From assembly GCA_949130495.1 (NCBI GenBank), contig OX422211.1, forward strand, positions 444,486,219 to 444,550,218: 64,000 nucleotides of DNA. Reading direction: 5' to 3'. The translations under genes and the position numbers were made by a program. Every line of letters begins with the position of its first letter. The stretch's first letter is position 1. The notes under the pieces were generated by a model. That model had not been told where the DNA came from. It saw only the letters and a program-made list of their open reading frames with translations, and ran no database searches. This DNA comes from Sambucus nigra. Lineage: Eukaryota > Streptophyta > Magnoliopsida > Dipsacales > Adoxaceae. This document shows, piece by piece, positions 1-13,010 of this stretch.

Positions 1-1900
1 CCCCTATTGGGAGAGGCAATGGCTCAACCTAAAATCTAAAGCATAACAAGTCATTTGTGTTGTGATGAATCTCAAATACCGAATTACTAGTGCCGATGTC
101 GTCAAAATTATCATCGTCTCTAATAATCGTGATGATCTAGTTGTTTACAAATAACTCCATTTTTCATTTATGGATGAAGCAACACCACGAATAATGTGTA
201 ATTTTAGGCAACCAAGCAACAAGTTAAACAAGTCGTAATGATGATCACTTAAAAGTTGGCTTGTGGGTAGATCGAGCCAACCCCTAATGTAAGAAGGATT
301 GATCCCATGACTTCCAGGCAATTATTTTCATACGCATGATTGACAGTAAATGTAGGAGTAAGTTAAATGATTTTTATCCACAAGCATTGGGGCGTTCAAA
401 TTGGACATGCATTAAAGGCAGAGCCATTGTCAACTAATACAAAAGGAATAATCTTCAGGAGGAGATCAACAAATATGTTAAGGGCATAATTATGGTCAGG
501 AAAAAGTTTTAGGATCTCTTCATCAACAAAGGTAATGAACCTCTTAGCAGTCAAGGTACTGATGATGTGGTTGGCCTCTTCGGGAGACGTAATGGTAGGA
601 ACTTAGGCTTAAATGAGAAATTTTATGAGAGAGTCTCTATGGAGTTGTGAGGACATGAAAACCCCCCGTATTATGATTTTCCTGGGTTTTCATAAATTGT
701 TCAAGGATCTTGATCTCATTTACTGCATCTCAGACATTGGCAGTTCTTCAATAACTCATTTCCCCTTGTTGATAGGACCATTATCTTTAGTAGGAATTGG
801 GTCATTGTAGTACTACCAGAAAGGAGTCGTATGATTAACCAATGATAGATATAAGAGGAATCTTATTTCTTTGTCCACCTCTGGGGCACCGTAAACGTAC
901 TTGATGTCAAACAATATTTCTTAGAGTGAGATCACTCACAAAATGATATAGGAGTACCAACAACTTCATTGTTAGGTTCATTGTCTGATTCATTTGAGTG
1001 ATCAGAGTCATAGCCCCACTATGTGGTGCTTATCCAATTATTTTCGAAAAAATCTATACATTTAATAACTTATATGGATTCAAAGTACAAGGCTTCCCAC
1101 ACTAAAAATAATTTTATTATGAGAAGGGACCATATATCCTATGATATTTATGGCTACAAGGAGATCATAAGTTTCACAAGTCAACCCCTTCTTGTCACTC
1201 CCATATGTCAGAACATGGACTATGTTGTCTAGACTAAATTCTTTCGAGGACACGAACCAGTCGTGGGATTAATGGACCCACTTATGGGATTCCATTTAGA
1301 GGATTCTTATACTTGTATAATATTATTTTTAATTAGTTGGGTTGGATGGAAATTTCATTCCAAATTGTTTCAACTTATGTAGACAGTAGGCAAGTTCCTG
1401 CTTTATCTATTAAATTTAATAAGGACCGCTATAAGAGCTCCCATCATCAAGACAAGGGACCAATCATAAATGGTTTTCGAATGGATCAGTTAGTTAACAA
1501 CACTTACAGGGGAGTTAGGGCATTATATAAGGGAATGGGAAAAGTACGATTATTTCTTGCCTTTGTTTTGGTTGTGGGATAAAAGTCTGATTTTCATTAA
1601 TCAATATGGCATTCACACCAATTTGGCGTGGAGGTAATTAATTATAAGTGGTCTTTGGGTTCAACCCAATAGTAGGGGAGATTATGCCATTATTGATAAG
1701 TCCTTTCACAACATTATTGAGGTGATCAGTAGTGCGACCAACTATCCAATGGAAATCGTAGTGAGCGTTGTTCTTAAAATATTATGGAAATGGATCAGGT
1801 AGTCGACGAGGATCCAATGGCTTAATGAAATTATCGGATTGATAATCTTCAAAGGGGAGCATGGATGTTAGTGCAATGTCTCATGATGGTAGTAGGATAG
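1..1900 (-). pseudogene. Degenerate gag-protease remnant of a Tat-like Ty3/gypsy element
   Basis: Read on the minus strand with many frame changes, this stretch recalls the C-terminal gag and the aspartic protease of plant Ty3/gypsy elements. A protease active-site motif, VLVDNGSAFNACPI, is readable at about 405-440, preceded by an ITFVDEEI segment typical of the strand before the catalytic Asp in this protein type. Further upstream on the minus strand (about 1690-1770) HYDFHWIVGRTTDHLNNV resembles the gag C-terminal Cys/His region. Stops occur throughout, so no protein can be made. The assignment rests on short motifs only; the Tat lineage is the likeliest source of this protease type, but the exact family is uncertain. 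Confidence 0.5.
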
Positions 1901-1904
1901 GCTT

Positions 1905-3063
1905 CTTGTGCCCATAAAGTGGTTAGTGTAATGTCTCTTGTCCTTTAGTTCATCAAAGGCTAGCTGACAGTGGTCGTCCTAAATAAACAACACCCCTTTG
2001 CGAGTCAGATTTGTCAGTGGACCCACAATCTTTGAGAAACCTGAATTAATCGTCTATAGTATTTGACCAACCCTAAGAAATTGCGAACCTCGATCGGTGT
2101 CGTGGGATGTCCTTACTCCCTCATCGCTGATACCTTACTCGGATCGACTATTATACCACTGTCATACACAATGAGGCCTAGAATCTGCACCTCCTGAAGC
2201 CAAAACCCACATTTCTCAAATTTGGCGTATAACTAGTGATCCCGTAGTGTCTGTAAAACCATTCTCAGGTTCTCGGCATTCTCATCCTCAGAGCAATAGT
2301 AAACCAGAATATCTTCCATGAACACAATCAAGAACTGGTCAAGGAACTCTTTGAAAACCTGGTTCATCAAATCCATGAACAATGTTGGCGCATTGGTGAG
2401 CCCGAATGGCATCACCCTAAAATCGTATGATCCATATCGTGTCAGAAAAGTAGTTTTAGGAACGTCCTCCTCTTTAACGCGCAACAGATGATAACCAGAC
2501 CTCAGGTCTATCTTGGAGAAGTAAGCTACTCCCCTCAGCTGGTCGAACAGATCATCAATCTGAGGCATCAGATACTTATTTCGGATCGTGACCTTGTTCA
2601 ACTCCCTGTAATCAATACATAACCAAAGTGATCCATCCTTCTTCTTGACGAACAACACCGGTGCACCCAACGGTGATGTACTCCGTATGATGAAACCCTA
2701 CCCCAGGAGCTGATGAATCTTCTCCCTCAATTCCCTCATCTCAGATAGGGCCAGGTGATAAGGCGCTCGGGTGATAGACCTCGTACCCGGTGCTAGGTAG
2801 ATAATAAACTCAATTTCTTAGCTTGGCGGCAGCCTAGATATCTCTTGGAATACATCCTCAAACTCCCTCACCATTGGAATCGAGTCTAATGAAACAACCA
2901 CGTCCTGTGAGGTATCCTCCTCAATGTAGTATATATGTGTGCACGACCCAACGCCACTAAGAACATATCCTGCCCTGGAATTGAGAATACAATAGTCCTC
3001 CCAAAATGATCCACCATCTCCCGGTATCCAGCTAACCAATCCACACAATAATATTTTGAACAA
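1905..3063 (-). pseudogene. Broken Tekay-type chromovirus protease end and reverse transcriptase
   Basis: Minus-strand pol remnant. The protease C-terminus reads DWLAGYREMVDHFG at about 3000-3045. It is followed, after a frame change, by the linker EEDTSQDVVVSLDSIPMVRE, then RT with [47 protein letters not shown] and MPFGLTNAP (2233-2670 is the longest open part). The RT connection region ([30 protein letters not shown]) continues to about 1915. The active-site loop reads FMEDIL where the family has FIDDIL, so one catalytic Asp is replaced by Glu. The protein closely parallels the better preserved pol at 46736-50706 in this window. Gag, RNase H and integrase are absent, so this is a dead fragment. 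Confidence 0.85.
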
Positions 3064-5673
3064 TCACAAGATATATATAAATAAATAAGAACGAATAAAC
3101 CATCAATTCTCAAAACAAATAATCTAACTACAATCTGAAGTAAATAAAACTGAGTTTGAATAAAGTTTGATAAATAAGCTAAAAAACTAAATAGTCTGAA
3201 GGCGCAACACGTCCAAGTGATATAATGAAATAACTCCTATCTAGAAATGAATAAACTGAAGCATCAAACACAACTCCTGCAAGCCTCCATAAATGCTGGA
3301 ACTATGCATCCCTGGATAGAATCATCAAGGTTGGCGTCCCAGTGGCTGGACACCTAAAATAATTTGAAAATATTTTGACATGGGTCAGAGCCCAAGAAAA
3401 TAGTTTTAAAACATTTTGTAGGTGTTTAAATCACAGTTTAAATCAGTTATTAGATATACTTGTTAGTTCCACGTACACTCCCTTGAGATACTCACCTCTC
3501 AACTAATGTGCAAACTAAATAGCGTATCTAAATAAACTCAATAGGTCTAGCTCCCTCGTATTACGCGTACGACACACTACCATAATATCAATCATTCATG
3601 TTACCCACAAATTATTGTTGAGTCAATTATTTAAGAATCTCTTCTTAAATTTCTTTTAAATATGCACAATCTATAAGTTCTACTATAACACATTGGTGGA
3701 TATATCACACTTATATGTATTTATCACACATATAATATATATAACATAACATCTCCGAAATGGCCCCTCGTGATGTTGTCATACTCTGCTATCAAGTCCA
3801 TGTACATGTCGTACCAAATCAAGGACTATTAGTTCGACCTGTCTCCTCGAATCCAAAATCAATCAGCACACACTGGAGGCGAACATGGTTCTAAGTCTTT
3901 GGTATACGCACATACCTAACGTACCCAAATGACCTGCCTGTCCCACTAATACACTGAACATATTGGGCCACCCTAAGTTCCATATTCTAAATCATACATC
4001 CAGATCTCATTGGAATCGTCGTGGTGGGATTGCCCTCTGTGCGAAAACCTCCTAATAGCAGGCAATGTAGGTATGTTCACACACATAATCAAACCACAAC
4101 AACAGGTATTAACACAACTTATATGTATACACAAATCCCATCATATAAGCTCGTACGTAGTATATATATCTCTCATACTCAACGTACTATAAATTACCAT
4201 TATAACCTCTTCTTGTATATTTTTTAGTATCACTCACTACCCGAAGGGTACTAGTTACCCCTTTATTTATTTCAGTACCTAATACACTTATGCAGTACTA
4301 GTCGTAATCATAGGTTCACTCATCTCTCCGTGACCCATTTTAAATCCTATAAATTCATTAACTATGAATGTAGGCCCGATAATCCCTAGCCTTAATTCTC
4401 CTCAATTTGGGTAATTGTTAACCCCATCATAAGCCTACTGGTATTCACTATATCCCTATTTATAGTTAAAGAATAACCCAAACATCCCTCGATTGATTAT
4501 TCGCAAATTTGGGGCATAAATAAAAGAAACTGGGAAACTTTGGGCAACCGAATTGATTCGCTCCTTGAGCCGAATCGATTTGAAATGTTATAGGTCGTCT
4601 TCTTCAACACAATGTTACGTTTTTCACCATTTTCACTCATCATAAATCTCATATATCACACCCAAACTCCAGCATGATTCAACCCAACTTCAAATAATGG
4701 TATATAAACATTTTCGAACTTGAATAACACATTAAATCCATACTAAATGTACCCAATAATGGATTAAAACCCAAATTTCAACCAAAACCCGAGTTTATGT
4801 GTTCTTCATTCAAAATCAAACATTTACACAGATTTCTCCCATAATAACTTTCACATATATTCTGATTTCTTATCCTCTACATATGTGAATTCATTCTACA
4901 TGCAATCCTACCCCAACTCATGAGTTTTATTCCTTAAATCTCAAGAATATCATCAATTATCATCAGATCAAAGACCTTACAATACATGGGTATTATACCT
5001 CATTAAAACATGCAAGATAAACACTTGCCTTATCAGTAGAAGTTCTGATTTAGTTTTGAGTGTGATGAGGAAGCCTTCCCTTCCTTCTGATCACAATTAT
5101 GGCAACTTTAGTGGCGAGAAAAGGTGTTACACCTCAAAGAACTCTCTTCTCCTCCTCCCTTAAAGCCTTCTTTCTCTCAAGACTGATTTAACCCTAGCCC
5201 TACACTCCCATGGACTAATATACTCCTTCAATTTTCGGAGTTCTCTCTAACACAAACTACCAAATGATCAAAACGCCCTCTCGTGGCGCCGGTTTGGTCT
5301 AAAATTATCCCAGGACCAAAATACGACCCCGGGTACATTATTCCGACTATGCCAAACTCTTTCGGGACCAACTGTGACCTCGAAATCACCCTCCAAGTCA
5401 CCCAAAAATAATTTTCCATCTCAACCTCATATAGTCTACATGCGACAACCAGTTAAGATATAACACTATCACGTCATTGTCTTTCACAACGACGCAAAAT
5501 AAGTATTTACTATTTACTTAGTAATTATATTCGATAAATATGAATCATTTTATCTCTGATTAATTTTTTAATCAGCACATAATATTTACTTTCATTAAAT
5601 TACGTCACGGATGTAATTTAAAATTTTACCAAATTAATTCAATTTTAAATACTCAGAGATACGAGGTGTTACA
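3064..5673 (-). mobile_element. Truncated chromovirus LTR, minus orientation
   Basis: The right edge ends GAGGTGTTACA, which on the minus strand is TGTAACACCTCG, the usual start of a Tekay-type LTR. Around 3330-3400 the text 'gtggctggacacct' and 'gggtcagagcccaa' parallels the LTRs at 43702-46725 and 51263-54358. A degenerate inverted-motif cluster near 4545-4580 sits where those LTRs carry their GATC cluster. The left part of the LTR, the primer binding site and all of gag are missing: LTR-like sequence follows the protease remnant directly at about 3064, so a deletion joined them. No gene is present. The left breakpoint is approximate. Confidence 0.6.
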
Positions 5674-6294
5674 AAACCTTCGCTTGGGGTACTCTAAACG
5701 ATTCGGTTAAAGTACCCTATAACCTATAATGGAACGGTCAAAGGCTATTAGGTGAACGGTTATCCACTTTAGGTAATGATTATAAAATTTATGCGATCTT
5801 ATCCGCACTCATACAAGTGTATCACCCAACCCTATCCACCGTACATATGGCAGTGCCTTTAACCGAACGATTAAAGGAACCCTTTGATCGAAAGGTCAAA
5901 GGAATCAAATTGGCCCCTATAAAATGAGGTCCTCACCAACATTGGAAAGCACCCCAAAACCTAACTTTGATTTTACTTTCTAACCTTCTTCAATCCCGAG
6001 CGCCTGAGATACTTGAGCTTATTTTGAAAAGTCCTGAGTGAAATTCGTACTTTGAAAATTTTGATTCCCCTATGACTGAAGTTTATACTTCTAAAAAGTC
6101 GCCACCACCGATTAGAGTTAGTACTTCTAAAATGTATCTTCCTTTGAGAATCATACCTCTGTGCGCATCTCGCGAAAGTCAGCACTTCTAAATGAAGCTC
6201 TGCCCGACCTAACGACACCATCTCACAGGGGACACTCCAGTGGAAATTTTTTGGCTCACACTCCAAGGATAAAGAAATTCTACAAAATTTGAGT
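5674..6294. other. Non-coding stretch, unclassified, with a TATA-like site
   Basis: No credible coding sequence. A plus-strand CTATAAAATGAGG at about 5919 followed by a pyrimidine-rich stretch looks like an LTR or promoter TATA box. Short repeated phrases ('acttctaaaa') occur at 6085-6200. It may be part of an LTR of an unrecognised family. Confidence 0.3.
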
Positions 6295-6314
6295 GTATAT
6301 ATATATATATATAT
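6295..6314. repeat. (TA)n microsatellite
   Basis: About ten uninterrupted TA dinucleotides. Confidence 0.9.
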
Positions 6315-8477
6315 TGTGATAAACCGTTCATATATGTTTATCTCATTTAGCCCGATCCTCGTTTAAGAGACCAAAAATGCATTTTACAGTGTTTATATTT
6401 TCAAAGCCTGGTTTTTAACCCAACACCTCTATTATTAAATTGAAGACATATTCCTATGTTATATAAATGAAAATAAAATGCCATGACTAAAAACAAAAAT
6501 GAAAACATACTTTTTAAAACCATTCTTAGGAAAGTGTCAGTGAGCCGAGTTATTCTAAAACTTTTCTAAAATCGAAGTCTAAAATCAAACTACTCTCACT
6601 GCTTATCCGAGCGAACAAAGCTCGTCATTAAGACATTCCTGCAAATACTTGTAAAGAATAGGCCTTTGATTAGAGTATTTTTTAACATATAAATATATCA
6701 TCCCAACACAATGAAAGTGATACATTAAGGACTAGACTCCATAAATACCGTAATGTTGTATATTTTAAACTCGGTATCTCGTCGCCTACACCCATAAATA
6801 TGTCCCATTTGTTGGAACTACATTTGCTATGATCCCAAGTCATCTTAGGTACGTAGGTGCTATACCAATCCAAACTCGTGAAGCCCAAGCCTCATAATAA
6901 GTCTCTTAGTGTATTATTTCTTAGGGATGCCTCCATATCTAGTACAAAGCCCCTTTCTCCATCACCTCAAACCAGCTTGAGGACTACAAAACCTTCAAGA
7001 TTTTAGTTATGTCAATAAGGGATACATAGATCTCTATCGGTGGCTTCTGGTCAACTCCAACCCCAAGGTGTTGTGTTTTACTCGATTTCTTAACCGTAAA
7101 ACATTACATCTTTTACTCAACTTCCCCTCTACACCTATAAACTAGCCCAAAGGAGAATACATTCCTACTAATGACCACCCGACGATCATAATATAGTATG
7201 AATACAGTGGTGATCTTTGGGCCCACTCCTTTTATGAACCTCCACCAAAGCTACCCATTGTCTACACATAGTTTCTCCCATTCTTAAGCCGAGTCCTACA
7301 CTTACACACATATCATGTTGGTACAATTTTACAATATAACTCTTTAGGATTTAATATCGTGGCTACACAGGTACGTAGGCACAATACTGAGTCCTCGTTG
7401 CGAGAAAAAGCCTTGATAATATGTCTCATAACTATATCTCATATCTCATCCATTATATCTTTTAACCGAAATCAATTATAGATCTATCTCAAAGGTGCAA
7501 CTTCTTGCACACACCCATACAAGCATTCAAATATGCACACACCTAATAACCAAACTACTTTGTCTTTAACATTATGGCTACACGAGTACATAAGCTCAAT
7601 ATAGAGTACTTATAGTGAGCACAAGCCTCGACGATATCTCTCTCCATATATTGTCACAACCAAGATACATTCATATCTCACATTACATTTATATATCTCC
7701 TCAAACCTCAAATGAGATACTAAACTATCTCAAGTCATAACTTCTCGTGCTTACTTTTATACACATTGGTGGCCACCCGCTATACAGTCTAATCTTTCTC
7801 ACACACTTACATACATGTTAATGACAACCCGTTATTCGAAACACACAAACTCTCACACAAGCACTCTTGTGCACCTATACCGATTTAAGTGATGTTCCAT
7901 CACCTCTCACTAAATACCATATTATACCTAAGCACCTATCTTCATTTTGATGGATTCTCAAATTAAGGTATCTAAAAATGTTTAAAAAATAAGAAAAAAA
8001 GTAATGAAAATAATGTTAAAGAGTGATAATAAGCATATAATTAAGGAAGAATATAGAACAAGTCGGGTGACTAACACCTTACCCATTCGTAACCGAGTTA
8101 CTAAACCCTAAAATAAAAACTTTGGATCAATAACATAGCTAAACCCCCCTTAGGATTAGCCTAAAAGTAATAACCTGAACCTTTTTTTGTTTTTATATAA
8201 ACTATTTGTTGACTCTGAACAACCAATAACCCCTCGCATAGAAGATACTTAGGCCTATGCCTAAATTGGTGCGTGCGAGTAAAACTGGATATGGTCTCTA
8301 TTATCGTCTAAAACTAGAATATGGATTTTTGGGCCTTAGCTATAATATGCCAATAATTAATAATAAAAAATAAAGAAATTATTTCTACCAACTTACCCAT
8401 TTGGGATGAATGAAGAGGGATGTGAGACAAAAAAAGAAACCAGGATTAACGTGGTTCGGCCCAGCTCTGATAACAAT
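6315..8477. other. AT-rich non-coding stretch with weak degenerate repeats
   Basis: No gene recognised. A phrase around 7366-7436 ('ggctacacaggtacgtaggc ... gagaaaaagccttga') recurs in diverged form about 210 bases later at 7576-7640, and more weakly near 6847-6900, suggesting a decayed tandem duplication. A minus-strand internal leader of a copia element may occupy its right end, next to the binding site at 8464-8477. Confidence 0.35.
8464..8477 (-). other. Possible retrotransposon primer binding site
   Basis: On the minus strand the sequence reads TTATCAGAGCTGGGCC, close to the plant initiator-Met PBS core TGGTATCAGAGC. It lies directly left of a TGAAAA LTR edge at 8478. Confidence 0.4.
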
Positions 8478-10241
8478 TGAAAAACAGTTACTAAAGTCGT
8501 TTAATACAAGATTAAACTATTTAAGTAACTTCGAACTGTTTTTTGAAGAAACTCTTTTCTTTAAACCAAATCAGTTTTAATCATAAGATGTGTTTAATAA
8601 AACATGCACGAGATCAGTTTAAGATTTGTAACAAGTTCTGAAAAAAAAATTAAAACAGTTTAAATCAGCACACCACCAAGAATGAGATGAGGAGATGTAA
8701 AAAGATTAATGAAAAGAGATTTTTAACGTGATAAAACCTCACCCAACTGAGGAAACATCCACGACTCCCTCTACGGAGTAAAAAGAAAAATCCACAAAAT
8801 ATAACAGTTACAAACTATATAACACACATGCACACAAATCAGTCCTATACAAGTTTAGGAATGAACCCACTGGTGTCCTTCTAACTTTTCTTCTGTTCTG
8901 ATTGCTGATGTGGTTTTCCTAGTTTGCTAACTTCACTTTGTTCCAGTCTTTACGTCGACTCTTGTTTCAAGATCTTATTACCAACACTTTCAGTGTTATG
9001 GTGTGTAAGTGTTTATGATGGTGATCTAACACATGCATGCACACACTCATGATTATGTTTATAAACAGTCCTAAAAAATTACAAATCAGATCTATATGCT
9101 GTGGTTTTCAGTCTCTCTCTTCTTAGGAAACTTGAACTTTATTTGACCTTTAAAATAAACCCAGAATCCACGGCTATCTTGCTCAGAAGACGTTTCAAGA
9201 TCTTAATCAATTTCAGGGTTTTGAAAATACTTTTAAAATTAAAATCGCCAAGTGTGATTCCAACTAGGTCAAAGGTCTTGTTTCAAAAGAACTAGAAACA
9301 GAAAATGATTTTGTTGATTTTGAAAAAGAAAACATTTACTGAAAAATAATCAACAAAAGATTTCTCAAGGTGAGAAACTATAAATGCAGATCTAGGTGTA
9401 ATATAACATAAAAAGGCCAGATCTATGATTTCTGTGAAACAGAAATACAAATCTAATCCTAATGTTTAAGTTGGACACAAGATCTCAAAACGAAGAGGTT
9501 ACAACAAGAAACGGCTTTCAAACCAACACTCAAAAACTCTCAAACACTCAAGGTTGTGTTTGGAATGAACTTGTTTTTGGTAAAAAGGTGAGGGTTTGAT
9601 AAGGTGTTTAAATGAATTAGGGTTAGGGTTTCTAACTCTGTGATTTCTCTCTCTTCTCTCTCTTTCTCTTCTCTCTTCTCTCTCTAAAAGACGAAGTGGC
9701 AAAATCTTTTGAAAGGTAGAGGGTTAGCCTCCTTATATACAGGGCTGAGAAGGATCGAGAAGGGGGTTCGAAATTAAGGGCTAAGATTAAGTCTTGCAAC
9801 ATTAACTTTCATCCAACGGTTAAAGGTAAGTGATTGGTTAAGAGGCTTCTGATTGGAGGATAGAGGTTCACAGGGACTGTAGCAAGGATGCATGCAGGGT
9901 ATTGATAAGCTTAATCTAAGGGCTGATAATAAACGTTGGTTTTTTCTCTTAAAAGAAACACATCTTCAGCCAATTATAGGGCGACAGGTGTAGGGCAAAC
10001 AACGGATAACAAACGCGCGTCCCAAACCTAATTACACAAGCACCCTGTTGTCTCTAGCGCTTTCGGATCCTACCCAAGTGAACATTTTAGGGATAAAATT
10101 AATAACCAGTATTTATATAATGACCCCAAAACTTTTTAATTCCAATTTTATTTAAGAAAGAATTGTTTTAAAACCATTAAAAATTCCCAAAAATTATTAA
10201 AATATGTTTTAAGGGAAATTAACACACACAACACACATACA
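8478..10241 (-). mobile_element. Probable Ty1/copia LTR, minus orientation
   Basis: The left edge TGAAAA next to a PBS-like sequence matches the geometry of the SIRE-like LTR at 26657-28184. On the minus strand a TATA-like TGTATATAAGG at about 9733-9743 is followed by a long GA-rich leader (9640-9690), consistent with an LTR promoter and R region. The minus-strand frame at 9499-9702 is a translation of that leader and probably not a gene. The right boundary, at the CA-rich 'acacacataca', is a guess because no partner LTR or target duplication was found. A host gene promoter is an alternative reading. Confidence 0.35.
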
Positions 10242-12022
10242 ATCAATTTAGCAATATGTGTGAACAATGTATGGGGTCCTAAAATGTGTGAATATTTGTG
10301 AATATACTTTTGATCATTCAAATAAGAGGAATGAAGTGTTTGAGGCTTTTTGGTATCTAGGATAGGGACTCAATTTTTTCTTTAATTCCAAACTAGATGA
10401 GCACTTATACAATGTAGGCTCAAATGAGTCAAGAGTCTAAGGTGCTTCACCCATGTCTACAGGTGTTATGCATGTTGTATGTAATTTAATGGGTAAAAAC
10501 CACGAAAAGGATGTATCAAGCTTCCTGAGGTTCTTTCTAGGGTTTTGTGTATGGTCATTAGATTGAATAATCGTGGGATCCCTTATCGCGTAGGATTGAG
10601 TGTTATTTATAGGTAGTTACTAGAGAGAGTAATGGGATAGGTAGAGTGCCTTTATAGGTTAGGCAATTACACCTTTTACATGCTATGGGGTAGTAAATCA
10701 TGAGTTAGCTACAACCCCACAAAGATGGAATATTCATTCACGTGTGTGTATGGGATAACATGATTATATGTATTCTGTAATGTGATATAAACTGGTGAAA
10801 GGATGGCATGGACAGAGTCACTTAACCTTATTAACGGATGTTATGTTACTTTCCAACTGAGCAGGATTATGGCTGAGCCGATTTGATTGTGGTTGCCGAC
10901 TAGGTTCAATGAACAATCTAAACTCTTTTAAGCATCCTTTGATGACATGTGTCACTACCTGGTTGGTCAATTAATATTGCATATTTGTGGTAGAAGAGTG
11001 TCTAACATGTTCCAGTGGAAATCATCAAACCAATATAATCGATAAACCCAGCCTCGGGGATAAATAGAGGATCGAGAGACAAGCACTCTCGTGTTCTCAT
11101 AGGGCTCACAGTGAGCCATTGAAAAGCACCGCCTGCAGCCTCCCACTCCCCCCCCCCCCCAATTGGGTCCCATAACACGACACATGCAGAAGCATTACGA
11201 TCGCTTGATCAAGATTTCCCACAACTTTATGTTATTATTCACGGACCACATAGGTTCAAAAATTCCTTAACTAATGATAGGAGGGAAGGAAATATCATGG
11301 TTCGATAAAATTTATGGATCAGGAACCTCTGGGACCCGGGCTTTGGTACTATATAATTCCATGATAACTTATTGGAAACTATTAATCTTAGAACTAAGCT
11401 GAGCTAGTATAGTCATAAATATGGCAAAAGGATGTCTTCCAGAATTAGGTTTGCCATGAGGTAGTTTTAATATGAACTTTCTATATCTTTTGAAGTAGGT
11501 TAATGTCCGGATGAAGTAAAACTATGAGGTGGTCGAATGGCAGAGCGCAACTAATAGGACTCCAAGGGGGAATAGGATAATTTATAAAAGGGAAGTGATT
11601 TATTTTTAGAAAAACATGGTCAATTATTTTTGGAAATTATGTTTTTCGTATTTTTAAAATATGGAGGAGAGGAGTAAGGGAGAAAAGTATCCTTAGTGTA
11701 GTTGTTATTATTATGTTCCACTTATATTATGTTTTTCCCACGGTGTGAGTTAAATCTCATACATGACCTAAATGTGGGAGAAATAAAGTACATAATGCAA
11801 GACAAGATTTAAAATTATTCTCAAACTTACATATAGATTCTTGTTTAAATAACGGCAAAAGCACACAAAATTGAGCGCTAAGGCGACCTTGAATGTTGGC
11901 AGTGTTTCAAGTTGGAACTGATAATCTTGATATGAGTGTCCTAGGGAAGATATCTATATGAGGGATATACATGGGAGGTTATTTTAAGTGTTCCCACCTT
12001 TAGCACGACTTCCACGATATAC
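10242..12022. other. AT-rich non-coding stretch, unclassified
   Basis: No coding sequence or recognisable element. Contains a run of about 13 C at 11148-11160. Confidence 0.3.
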
Positions 12023-13005
12023 TGTAATACCCAAGATTTGTATGGCTTTTATTTAATTGTTAAATGTACTATTAAATATTGCACGGTTGTTATTTTACAT
12101 GGCATGCGATATATCAAATTGTTTTGAGAAGTTTGACTTTTTATATGTCATTTAGTACATTGAGATGCAAATTTGAGATGTTACATTTATTGCAATATAT
12201 AATTGATTCATGTGTTAATTAGAGTGTATTTGTATAGATGTTAGGAAACTCATAATAATTCATTAAGATAAATAATTAAGTGAGTTAGTATTATGGGGGG
12301 ATATAGAATGGTTAGCATCGGGTCCCATCGATCTTGAAGTAGGTTCTTTTAATATCGAGTCACAATCTTATTTATTAATAATTAAGATTTGAACTTAAGC
12401 GACTCGTATTAGCTAAATAATTAATTTGATAAGATAATTAATTAAATTAACAAGATGATTGTCTTGTCAAATATGTTACCCATAGATTTGGTTCATGAGA
12501 CATTTAAAGTCCTTCTTGAGTTAATAATAGTGGAATATTAGTCCACTGGGTAGTACATGGATTTGGCCAAGATTCGTCCATTTGGACCTTGTTTTCGACC
12601 TTCTTAGCTAATGTTATTTTAGGGCCTAAGCCTAACTTTTGGATTAATGATTATAACATAACCTATTAGCTTAACCTAATTATCATAACACATTTGGGAG
12701 AGCCTTATATTCTAAGGAAGAGGTCGAGGAAACTCTATCTTGGAGAATCGAGGATTTGACTTGAAGATTTGCGAGAAATTAGGGATTGATTCTACAATCA
12801 ATTCAAGGTAGGTTTACTTCATTTAAGAATATAATTATATTTGTGTTAGAATGATAGTAATACGTTGGAATCTATAGATATCATATTATAATATGATTCT
12901 AATTCATACAAAATTTAATTCGTAATTAAAACGGATTATTTTAAAAACCTTAGTTGAATATTGAAGAACTAATGTATTTTTTATATTGAATCGTCAAACT
13001 AAACC
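12023..13005 (+). mobile_element. Possible left end of an old chromovirus LTR
   Basis: A TGTAATACCCAAG start at 12023 is the typical first bases of a plant Tekay-type LTR in plus orientation. Downstream sequence is AT-rich and non-coding, and is interrupted at 13011 by a solo LTR. I could not find the matching LTR end, so this is tentative. Confidence 0.25.
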
Positions 13006-13010
13006 ATGAA

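Noticed and set aside
9617..9631. Telomere-like TTAGGGTTAGGG
   Set aside because: Only two units within an LTR-like leader; chance or common plant promoter element.
9499..9702. Possible small host gene with TATA box and GA-rich leader
   Set aside because: Low-complexity Arg/Glu translation without conserved features; better explained as an LTR promoter and leader.
11148..11160. Run of C, and a run of G at 19095-19103
   Set aside because: Homopolymers that may be real or sequencing artefacts; no function inferred.
11525..11575. Possible tRNA-like stretch (GGTGGTCGAATGGCAGAG)
   Set aside because: No convincing A and B boxes or cloverleaf could be built.
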